Source: Pagrus major
Lineage: Eukaryota; Chordata; Actinopteri; Spariformes; Sparidae
Length of the DNA stretch: 64,000 nucleotides
Assembly: GCF_040436345.1 (NCBI RefSeq)
Contig: NC_133216.1
Location: 14,030,110-14,094,109, forward strand
Direction of reading: 5' to 3'
The first letter of the stretch is position 1, and each line of letters starts with the position of its first letter. The translations under genes and the position numbers were made by a program. Positions 35,204 to 45,317 of the stretch are shown piece after piece. The notes below the pieces were generated by a model. That model did not search any database and was not told the origin of the DNA. It was given only the letters and a program-made list of their open reading frames with translations.

Positions 35204-38200
35204 TTATTTCTGTGTGTTTCAGGAGAGGCAGAGCGAGAAGGAGGCTGACTGATGGTCTGGCAGAGGCTTATCAGCTGATCTGTCTGGAGCAACACTGTTC
35301 TCATCTTGATCTGCCTGTGCAGCTGGCTGCCATCCACGCCCACAATTCCTCTCTGCGTATCAGATGTCAAAAAACACTTCCTGTATTAAACTATCTGACC
35401 ATTTCCTGTTCTGTACTGTACCTCTCCGCTGCGGACAGCAGAAGCACAGTGTTCACTGTCTGTGGAAATGTTTAGTTGGTGGGAACCAGTGTTAACCAGC
35501 GCACGTGACTGCATGTAGCTCTTACAGGACATACGCATGTAGTGAGGGTGGTCTTAAACTTAAAGGTGCAGTCCACCCAAATGACAAAACATTTTTCTCT
35601 CTTATCTCTAATTGAGACAAACGCCAGATTGTTTTGTTTGTATTTGTCCATGTTTTGAGATATTTGGTGATTGTTATTATTCGGTTATAGTGAGTTTGTT
35701 TGTGTATAGTGGTCACAGCAACACTAGCATTCATCTGACGTCGTGTTTCTGGTCTCCTGATGAGCGAAAGTCCAATATTTACTCTCCTTTTTGCTCTGTT
35801 TCGGTCTCCACCAACTCCTGAGGGAAATGTTTGGCTCTTAAGATGCTTCACTGTGTTTACCAGGTAATCGCTAACTTTGTCTGTTTGCCACATGGTGCTG
35901 AGCAGTTAGCTAATCGACATCCAAATAAATATTCAATGGCATCTGTTGTTTTTTTTTTGTTTTGTTTACATTTTTAACGCATTACATCAAAAATCCCCAA
36001 TAACCCAGTAGTTGTAGTGCAACACTATTCAGTACGCATCCCATTAATTATCATTACTTATTCTTAGACAAGGAGATTTAAGCTGGATTGTTTTGTGCGT
36101 CACAGCTTTCATCTAAAGTCACCAGCACTGCATGGAGCCAGGGACAGTGATTAGTGACCGAGCAACAGCCAGGCTTTAAGTTACATCGCTAGCAAAATGT
36201 TAAGCGTCTGGAATAATTTTAAAAATGGCAAGAAACCCTTACGGAAAAAATAAAGTATATAAATGATTAAAAAAAAGAACCAAATCAGTCAAGCTATGGG
36301 ACATTAAGAAAATAAATACAAATATCTGTGTATCACTATGAGCCATCCCTCTCCATTACACGTTATCTGATCTATTGTTAATACAAAGCGGAAACCACAG
36401 AGATTTAGACACCTGGCCGAATAAAACAATCCGAATACTTAAATACCACAAGAGGTAAGTGACAAACTGTAGACACAATTTCCCAGTCCCTCCAAAAAGT
36501 TGGTTGTTGCTCACGTGGTTTATTCTGTTTCTACATTTGTGAGGGAGCTAGCTTAGCACTTAGCATTCAGTCAATGCTGCATATGAATTTGAAATGGGCA
36601 TTTTTTAGGGAATATTTTCATTTCATTGATAAACATTTAGGATTGTCTGAACGTCCTCAGAAAAGGGTCTCTATTTCAGTTATCCAAGAAAGTCTAGTAC
36701 ATAATGAGATATTTGTACTTGAAAGAACAGTATTTCATTCCTGCCACTGGAGGTCTCTCAACCAAAACAAAGCAAATGTAAGCAGCGTGGGATCATTAGA
36801 GTTGTCTTCATTGTTAAACAACCTCCAAGGCTGGTGAAAATCTATCTACGTGACTCAGGCAGACATGTTCACAGAAAAGGTAATATATTTACGTTTTTTT
36901 CACTTTATGTTTAGTAACGTTCGCTGTCTTCCTTCTTCACTCTCTGACTCTATCCTGAAAGTTATAGCTATAGGTGACCAAATGAAAAGCGCTTCAACTT
37001 TGAGTACAATTACGGATTTCACTGGGTTTGAACATTGTCGGAAACGTGAGATACACAACTCAACAAAATATATAACGAAAGGTCGAGTCGTTTTTAGACA
37101 TTTGTGTTGTGTTACAGCTACCCTTACTCTCCAGTTATTGTTACTTCGGGTGGTGTGAACCTCAGAGTGTGTCGTCGTCTCAGGACCTGCTGCGGTGTCA
37201 TAATGCAGGCAGTTAGCATGCTGCAGTGAGCCGTCTCAGATTGATGACCCTGACAGGGATGGAGCCAGAGCCAGTCAGCCAGGAGCAGGCAGGAGGAGTG
37301 AGATTTTATGAGTCAGTTTATCTTTCCGACACTGTTGACTCTGCACCGTTATGATTTGTAAGATCTGAATAGGACGGCAGTGATAAAACAAGTCGGAGTG
37401 TCTGCGGGGCAGGCCTGTCGAGATGTGTGTGTTTAATTAATGTGTCACTTCACAGCAGCTCTGAAGTTTCTCTCAGTCTCAGTCTGCGACTCATGACAAT
37501 TTTCTCACATGTGGGTGCTAATGGAGCATTACAGATGAAACTGCTGACACACAATTATTAAGTTTCGTTTCATGTGTTCCCCTCGTGGCTTTCACTAAGT
37601 TTGTGAATGACTCACCAAACTATTTTGGTTCCTATTTTCAGTTTGTCACAGCGGACAGTTTGCCAAAGAGCCGATCGATACTTATTTTTTGCACTTGAAA
37701 GGGAATCTTTGTGATCCGCTCCCGCTTACAGAAATCAATGTAACAGCTTCCTCTCTCTCTCTCTTTCTCACAGTCTCTGGTTCTCTCCACCAGCCCCTTC
37801 ACCCCCTCCCATGCCTGTCTCCCACCTGTCCTTACCCCTCTCCCCCTCTCTGCACAGCCTTATCCCCACATTCCCACCAGCCATGATCAAAGGACGGTGG
37901 CAGATTTACACACACTCAGCTGCACAGCCTCGCAGCCTTCTTAAGGTCAGGGGCAATGATCTGGAAATCCCATAAAGACAAATGTGAAGTGTGCATGCAT
38001 GCACGTGAGTCTCTCTCTCTCTCTGTGCGTGTGTGTGTGTGTGTGCAGTTTGACTTCAGGCAGAGCTCAGAGTCAGGGTCACAGGGGCTGGATTATCAGG
38101 CTGGATTTATATCTGGGATTCAGAGAGGGCTGCAACCAGTGATTATTTTCATGAATTATTCACGTGATTATCAGTTTTTCAATCAATCTTTGAATTGAAT

Positions 38201-40212
38201 CTTCAATCAGACATGTGTGCTTCTAAACAGTAGATTGAGGAAGTGACTTTCTCACTGTACCTGGAAAATCTTTGCTATGATAGATGGGGCTCTGGTGGAA
38301 AGTTTTGCAGCATTTGGGGTCTGGACAAAGACCCCAATAGAAACTATGAAAACACAGATTTTCCTGCACCTTGTTTTGTAGTCCATAAAAGTTTTGTAGT
38401 CCGTAAAACATTTCTGGAGCTTCACAGTAAAACAGAAAAATGCAAAATGATTTGAAAAGTCATTGTTGACACCCTAGATGCACGGTTGAGCTCCTACACC
38501 CACTTCAGACTGGATGCATGCTAACACTTTTAGCTTAGCAGCTACAGTGAAGATTTCAGCTTCAAAAAGGGTATAAACAAATCAATTTGTGATCCTGTGG
38601 TTCTGGAGACTTGGATTATGCCAGACGAGCTGTATGGAGCCTTTTTATTGATTTTTTTATGTTGTTTTTTTACGTTTTAAAATAAGTCCCCATCTACTTT
38701 ATATGTTTAGGAGAATGCTGCAACACTATTTTGTGAGGAAGCTCCAATTTTCTTTTTCAAATGAAACTTTTCCTTTAAGGATTGTGTATTTAATGGACAC
38801 ATTTGTAAATAATTTGCTTGTGAGGGCACAATAGTAGCTCAGATGGTAGAGCATGCACCCCAGGTATGGAGTCTGTGTCCTTGCTGCAGCGGCCCAGGGT
38901 TCGAGTCTGACCTGTGGCCCTTTGCTGCATGTCATTCCCTCTCTCTCTCATCCCATTTCTAAATAAAGCCATAAAAAAATGTGTTTGTCTATCCGTTTTA
39001 TTTCTGTCGGGCAGGGTTGGGTGGAAAAAGTGTTTGATGCAGTTGGCGTAAATACATTGAAAGACTTTAAATGAAGCTGTTTCAAAAAGAGGGAAATGAC
39101 TGAAGGTTAAAAAAAATGTGACGTTCTCTAACGGATTGTGTTGGCAGCCCAACTGTTCGAAAACTTAAATTTTAAATACTATCAAAAAGTGAAATAAGCT
39201 GGCATTTTCCCAGCTAATCATTCCAGCACTACATCCATGTTTTCTGCCTACTTGTGCTCCATGTCTGTGTGTGTTTGTGTACCTTGGGTGGTACGTAGAA
39301 CTCCAGCAGGAACCTCTCGCCTCCTTCATCCCTCTTCGTCTTCCTCAGCAGCAGGCGGCACTTCTGCCACTGTGCAGCGCCCATACAGTTTGTGTCATCA
39401 GCCACCATGTACCTCAGCGCTCCCTCCCTCTGGATTTCCAGCATCTCAGCCTTGTGGCCCTGGGAGCCTCTGGGAAGCCGCAGTTTTTGGGACCACTTCT
39501 CTCCCCCTGCTGCCTCCCCTCCTCCTGCACCTCCTCCTCCTCCTCCACCACCCCCGTTAGCCTTCCTGGTTCCGGAGGGACCATCGGGTTCAGGGGAGGC
39601 CCGCCTGTGCCACATCTCCTTCACCCCGTCCACCACACAGAGGCTCATGTTCCTCAGGGAGAAGCCCTTCTTGAAGCGAGCCTTTGGGTGACTGACCGAC
39701 ACGTCCTCTGAGCTGCGGGACTGTCCAAGAGCAGAAACTTTGTGAGCTGGCTGGGGGCCTCGGGAGGCAGTGGTGCCACTGCCTCCTCCATCTATCCCTC
39801 CACCTCCGCTATCCATACTGTCTAGGGATTCACTAGAAGCCCCTGCGTCCTTGCGTCTCTGGTAAAGGTCGTGACCGTAGGACAGCGGGCAGCCCTGGAT
39901 TCCTAGAAAGGGAACGATGCTGTACTTTGGCGCTGCGTTGGAGCCGTCCTCCCCTGGAGAGGACGCCTGGCTCTCTCGAGCCTGTGTCAATGCTGCAGTG
40001 AAACACTCCAGAAAGTGATGAGCAAAGTGCTGTGAGAAGCTCACATCGGCACCAGGCGAGTCGTAGCACGGGTTCTCGGACAGGAAGCGCTGGAACTTGT
40101 CAGCGAAGTCTGCAGCGGAGGCTCGAGCATGGAGCTCACAGAACTCTCGCCAGTCAGGCAGTGGGCACGAGGAGGAGAGCTCCGGGCTACCGGGCACCAC
40201 CGCTCCGTTCAT
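29437..40212 (-). CDS. sh2b2: SH2B adaptor protein 2 (APS), 8 coding exons, 700 aa
   Basis: A cytoplasmic adaptor that binds activated insulin receptor and other tyrosine kinases and recruits Cbl. Exons on the minus strand: 40212-39283, 33908-33807, 33548-33457, 33114-33014, 32933-32772, 32663-32461, 31637-31460, 29771-29437. The lengths sum to 2103 nt with all phases closed. Domains: N-terminal dimerisation region (about 19-75, [21 protein letters not shown]), PH domain (about 245-365, with [15 protein letters not shown]), and SH2 domain (about 480-583, [20 protein letters not shown], phosphotyrosine-binding Arg near 510 in LFVIRQSE, then [18 protein letters not shown]). The tail [12 protein letters not shown] holds the conserved tyrosine used to bind Cbl. 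[27 protein letters not shown] and the tail identify SH2B2 rather than SH2B1 or SH2B3. A polyglycine run follows RKANG. Human SH2B2 is 632 aa. Confidence 0.96.
35127..35202 (+). repeat. (GT)n microsatellite, about 38 units
   Basis: Uninterrupted GT run in sh2b2 intron 2. Confidence 0.95.
35560..35915 (+). repeat. GGTCTCCACCAACTCC repeat family, copy 1
   Basis: AAAGGTGCAGTCCACCCAAA, TGTTTCGGTCTCCACC, GGTAATCGCTAACTTTGTC. Shared with 46735-46890 and 5590-5760. In sh2b2 intron 2. Confidence 0.6.
36700..37015 (+). repeat. Repeat family with AGGTCTCTCAACCAAAACAA, copy 1
   Basis: CATTAGAGTTGTCTTCATTG, CTGGTGAAAATCTATCTACG and CAGGCAGACATGTTCACAG recur at 41030-41565. Confidence 0.55.
38128..38205 (+). 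repeat. Fragment of the CTGCAACTAAC-type element
   Basis: GGGCTGCAACCAGTGATTAT then GATTATCAGTTTTTCAATCA. A short 5' end piece in sh2b2 intron 2. Confidence 0.5.
38370..38790. mobile_element. Rearranged copy of the 56.6-kb inverted-repeat element
   Basis: Contains TTTCTGGAGCTTCACAG, TTTAGCTTAGCAGCTACAGT and TTGGATTATGCCAGACGAGC and ends with AAGTCCCCATCTAC. Part of the left arm is missing. Confidence 0.65.
38824..38981 (+). mobile_element. tRNA-derived SINE
   Basis: The RNA polymerase III A box (TAGCTCAGATGG, 38835-38846) and B box (GGTTCGAGTCT, 38898-38908) are correctly spaced, followed by a pyrimidine-rich body (CATGTCATTCCCTCTCTC) and an A-rich end. It resembles a SINE common in percomorph fish. 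It lies in sh2b2 intron 2, antisense to the gene. Confidence 0.85.
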
Positions 40213-40243
40213 CACTGAGCCATGCCAACCCACCGAGGAGAGG
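39283..40243 (-). other. sh2b2: sh2b2 first coding exon and its acceptor
   Basis: The acceptor after a long pyrimidine run (CTCTTTTTCCTCTCCAG) begins the exon at 40243. Thirty-one untranslated bases precede ATG at 40212-40210. The upstream frame stays open into the intron, but the MNGA start matches the SH2B family, so this ATG is used. The exon ends with VPPK and a GTACAC donor. Confidence 0.88.
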
Positions 40244-40509
40244 CTGGAGAGGAAAAAGAGGAGCAGAGTGTTAGTGTGGCTGCAAGGAGAAGATTGTAGC
40301 ATGTATTTGTGTGTAACTGCTGGCCTTGGATCAGATGCACAACAGTTGTGGAACAGCCTGCATGTGTGATGGTGCAAAGAACAAAAGACGTGTGAATGAA
40401 GCAGACTGCTGGACCAGCTTCTGTCTGTCAGTGGAATATTTATATCTTGATGATATGAAACATGAAGTCCTCGTGTACAGACTCTCTGTGACACGTGTTT
40501 ATCAACAAA

Positions 40510-40840
40510 CTAGAATGGCACCCAGTAGAGCGTATACCTCCGCCAAGGCCCAACAGTCCTCTTTAGTTCAATCAAACCTAATCCGACATCAAACTCGATA
40601 GCCGTGTATCACCACCAATACATGCTTAATCATAATTTGATGTAATAGATACTAGAGGCCTACATACACCTTTTCATCAAGATCCGTGCATTATTCCCTG
40701 AGAAATTAACGAGAAATGTCAAAAAAACGCCCTATCTCGCAATGGTGAAGACAGTAAGAGGTCATTCCTGGATGCGTCTCTTTACTGTATCTGCACCAAA
40801 AGTTAAAGGGATTCATTCTGGGCCGAGACTCATCCTCCAT
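40510..40840 (+). repeat. Interspersed repeat with GATCTGCACCAAAAGTTA, copy 2
   Basis: Same phrases as 360-730 in the same order, starting ACTAGAATGGCACCCAGTAG. It lacks the CAAA-rich tail. Just upstream of the sh2b2 first coding exon. Confidence 0.65.
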
Positions 40841-41029
40841 CTTTTGAATCTTATTCACTCAGTTAATTGTTCAGTTCCCAACATGAGGATTTCAGTCTTG
40901 TGAACGTCACATACTTTCAAAAACAGGCCAGCATTAATCCAAGACATTTTTAAATGGTTTGTGTAGCCAAAGATGTTAAAAAAATGACTCAACCTATGAA
41001 GAAAAACCTTAAGCACACAGTGTATATAA

Positions 41030-41565
41030 CTTCTGCTGCAGGGTCTCTCAATCACAACAAAGACATAGTTTGATGATGTTGTGAAGTAGTGTGTGATCAT
41101 GGGAGCTGTCGTCTTCATTGTTATCAGCTAGAGGTCGAGCATTATGGCTTTTTCAGGGCAGATACGATGCCGATTATTAGAAATCAAGAAGACCGAAGAC
41201 GATATTTGAAACTGATATTCATTTACAGTAAAAATTCAAATCCTAGTGTCAAAATTTCAAACAACCAGTGATGGAATAAACCCAAGTACAATCTATTCAA
41301 GTACTGTTCTTTAGTACAAAGCGAAAATGCTGGATATAAGCCCTGAAAATCAGTCTATCTCTATTATCAACCATCACCGCTGGTGAAACTCTATCTGTGC
41401 CTCAGGCAGAAATGTTCCCAGATGAGGTAATGTATTAAAGTTTTATTCGCGCTGCATTCAGTCACGTACCACGACTTCCTTTCCTCACTCTCTGACGTAT
41501 CATCTGATGTTTCCCGGGATATAAAACTACAAGTTACCAAATGTTACATATTGTATCTTTAAGGC
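41030..41565 (+). repeat. Repeat family with GGTCTCTCAATCACAACAAA, copy 2, interrupted
   Basis: GAGCTGTCGTCTTCATTG, then about 270 unrelated bases, then CTGGTGAAACTCTATCTGTG, CAGGCAGAAATGTTCCCAG and ACATATTGTATCTTTAAGG at the end. The interruption (about 41125-41380) carries another repeat with AAGTACAATCTATTCAAGTA. Confidence 0.5.
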
Positions 41566-41569
41566 GATG

Positions 41570-43820
41570 ACGTCTCCATCCTAAAACCATCACATTTCTG
41601 GCACCATGACCTCATTGTCCTCAGCATCCTTCTGCACTGTGATGGGATTTTATTCACTTTGAAGCTCAAGATTATGCACAGGGATGGCACGTCATTGATG
41701 GTTTGAAAAACAACTTATCAACAGATTCGATGTGACAGCAGATCAAAAAGAAATCAGTGACTGATGGTTTCTGACAGGCGCTCAGAAGATGTGAGTTATC
41801 TCCAGTAGGAGTGTGTTCTGTCAGGGCAGGTTAACACAGGCCGATCGTACAGCTCCTCTTTGTGTCCTCTCACTGTTGTTTTTCAACATGAGCTTTTTTT
41901 TAAGCCTCTCGTCCCCTCGTCCTTACATTCCTCTGCTCCTCAGCATGTGTGTGTGTGTGTGTGTTCGTATGACTCAGCCTCCCTCTCCGGCTCGATCAGT
42001 GCCAAACCACATCACATCACTGATAAAACTCTTCTGCAGTGAGGATCTAACACAGAGTCATCCCACCGCTTGTCTCTTCTCTCTCTTTCTTTCTCTGCCT
42101 CACCACATCAGTGACTAATACAGCATCAGTGAGCAGAATCGCACAATCAAACACATGTTGGTTCGATTATTGTTGTCTGTAAGTCACACAGATAAAAGGA
42201 TATCATCTGAGCGGGCAGGCTGGGTGACATACGCGCGGGGACGGCCAACGCTCCCCAAGCTGTGAGAGCTTATTCTCCGAGCTCTTGGCAGTTCCCTCAG
42301 AGTATGCGCTCAAATATTTGCTTTCTGAAACTGCCCTCTTCGACCAAATCACACATCCAAGCGTACAAGCCACAGAGTTTCCTGGAACTTCTCCTTTTCC
42401 TCTTTATTGTCACTTTCAAAAGCATCGGTGTGGGTTGTCTTTTCATAAAGGATTAGCGCAAAAAACTCTCCACTGGAATTAAGTCTGACACACACATTTA
42501 ACTACAAGCCAATCTCCGTCTCATTCCTTCTCCCACAGATCTTAAAACAAACAATATGCCAGATCAGAGAGAGGATGAGATAAGGGAGAGTACACAGGAG
42601 GCTCATCTCTTAGCTCATCGCGTAGAGAGAGAAACTCTAGGATGCTGAGACCCGGTGTCAGAGCTTCAGAGGAAGGCTCTGATGGATAGAGACACTAGAA
42701 AGTAAAGGAAAGGATGGGATTAGAGAATAATAATAAAATAAACAGAAAGGGGAATGATTCTGTTATCTGCGTGGATGTCCGAGAGGAATCTAGAGCACCA
42801 AATGATGACGACATTTAGTTTCACTTCTCTTCTTCTCTTCACCTATAGTGTGCAGAAGTGGGCCATCAGGGTAGATTAGAGTAGATGCGCGCTACTTCTG
42901 CACGTCATGGTTTGGGTTTTTAGTTTTGTGATTTCATGTTTCATGTTGAAACTTTATCCTCATGTGTCATGTTTTACTTCCTGTCTTTGTCTGATGCCTG
43001 TGTTTTCCCCTCACTCTTTGTTTAAATCCAGAATCGAATAATCCAAAACAAAAAGCAGGCACAAACAAAAGGAGTAATCCAAGTAAAACTAAACAAAGTA
43101 CAAACCAGAACAACACAAGGACACATACTGAAAGAAAATACTTCCTACATGAAACTGCTCACAACAGCATCTGTTGATTGTTAGATCATGAGTTTACGGG
43201 ATCATGATTTCTGGGAAGAGACATCTTTGTGAAATGTCTTTTTTCTTCTAGATGTGTCATCTAGTTCCATTATAATCAAGGGAAGGCTTATCTATACAGC
43301 TGGTATCTCCAAAATGAGCAACACACATCGAAACAATCCAGATGAATAAATCACACAACAGGTAAGTCAACCATTTTTTAATTGGAAGCACAACATTACA
43401 AGATACTCTCATGTAGCACTGAACAATGTGTTGTTGTTGCTTTCTCCCTCATTCTGCTCCCCGGGATGAAGCACAACCAAAGATCCTGAGATGTGAGCGC
43501 TGTCATAACGTCAGGTGAAAGAAATGCATCCTGACAGAGCCGAAGAGCAAAAAGACGAGGCAAGATGTTCGACTTTGTGACGCTGATCCTATCCACAAAC
43601 TGACGAAAAGGCAGAGAGAGAAGAAATAAAAAGAAAGAAAGAAAGAAAGAGAGAAATGTACAATCTTTTACTAATATGAGTATGAATGTTGAGAGCCTCA
43701 GAGGTGTCATTAAGGGAGAATATAATACTATAATTCCTCACCTTCATACCTTCAGTCTTGTCTTGTTTGTACTCCAACAAGACAAGACAAGTACTGGATT
43801 TGATATGATTTTATTCAGAC
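41570..43820. other. Part of the long sh2b2 5' intron
   Basis: A small (GT)n at about 41945, pyrimidine-rich patches and A/T-rich sequence. A possible acceptor before 43600 on the minus strand opens a 60-codon frame that I judge to be chance. Confidence 0.35.
43623..43652 (+). repeat. (GAAA)n microsatellite
   Basis: Short GAAA tetranucleotide run. Confidence 0.85.
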
Positions 43821-45286
43821 CATGGACTGATGTGTTTATTTCAGGCTGTGGCTGTTAAACACAACTCTGCGTGTTATCTTTGAGATCCCTTTAACGTATT
43901 ATACAGGATGTTTTGCCGTAAGGACGATGATGATATACTGCAGATGTCATCCTGTTCATAAAAGCTCATTCTAGAGGGTCTGGAGCGTTTCATAAATGTC
44001 GTCTTCGTCATCTTCAAACTTCCAGCTGACTAAATCAGCCGAACCAAAGGCGTCTGCTGGCCTCTGCAAGAGGGAAGGAGGCCAAATATATAATATGGTG
44101 TTGACTTATTAAATTGAGAGAATAAATTGGTAATTCTTGCGCACACATTTTAGAATTAAGGACCCAAATTATTAATTAAACTGTGCACACACATTTTTTT
44201 TTTCAGCCAAGACACCTCCCAGGCTCCATAAGGAGGTCATTTCAAGCTGTGCAAATTTGACTGGTCGTTATAAGGTTTCTTAAATGGATTAGTGAAATTC
44301 AGACACCCGAATAAAGTAAGAAAAAATTCTGACTGAAGCATACTTGCCAACCCTCCCGATTTTCCCAGGAGACCCCTGTTTTCAGTGCTCTCTCCAAGTT
44401 CCTTCCAGGAGTCACAATTCTCCCATATTTCTCCCGATTTATGACAATTTTTCATATTTTCCCCTTTTAGTTATCATAACCTGTTTCTGGCACTGTACAG
44501 TGTGTAGTCTGCTGCACTGTTGAGCCTCGTCCCTCATCAGTGAGTCAGAGACAGACAGAGTGATGGAGAGGAGAACGAATATAGAGTCAATCAGACCTCG
44601 GTACTATCAGGTTCTGTCAGTCACATGATCTGAGAAAGACAGATTCAAGTTTTCAACCCTACTAATTCAAACAGACGGTAAAATATTTCAATGCTGTAAA
44701 TTCAGTGAAATTTTAGTATTCAGCAGAGGGTATTTGGCTGCTTCTAAAATTCAATTATTACGGCGCTTTTGGCTTCCATACACCTCTTAACTTCTGGAAA
44801 AGAGCTGCAGATCATCTGAGCCAAAAACACCTACATTAACAACTTAATAGTGTTTATAAAAAAAGGACTAGACTGATTAAGAAGCCGTATTTACATTTAT
44901 AACTCCAGACATTGTGGCTTATTAGAAATTCATAAACAAATTGTCAACATTTATAACTGATTTATTACCAGACAGAAAGGAAAAACACCAGCTGAAGGGA
45001 TTGCTCACAACCTGGCAACCCTGAATGTGTTCTTTTAATGGCTTATAATTGATTTATAAAGCATTAGTAAATGTGTTCATAGCCATTAAAGTGGCTTTTT
45101 ATAAGGAGTGCGTAACTAGAAAGCAGCGCAGAGTTGATAAAAAGTAAAAGTAGAATCACTTTCATTCATGAATCCATCACTTCATTCATCCAAACATCCA
45201 TCCATTCACTCTTTAAAGCCACGCGAGATGTGTAGGCTAAACTGCTAATTACCAAGTGTTGTTGTAATAATTAGCTCGTACCCCTG

Positions 45287-45317
<31 letters not shown>

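Noticed and set aside
38824..38910. tRNA gene
   Set aside because: A and B boxes are present but the cloverleaf is not; the downstream body and tail identify a SINE.
43396..43600. Possible minus-strand exon after CCTTTTCGTCAG
   Set aside because: About 65 open codons with no partner exon and beyond the AATAAA of the nested candidate.
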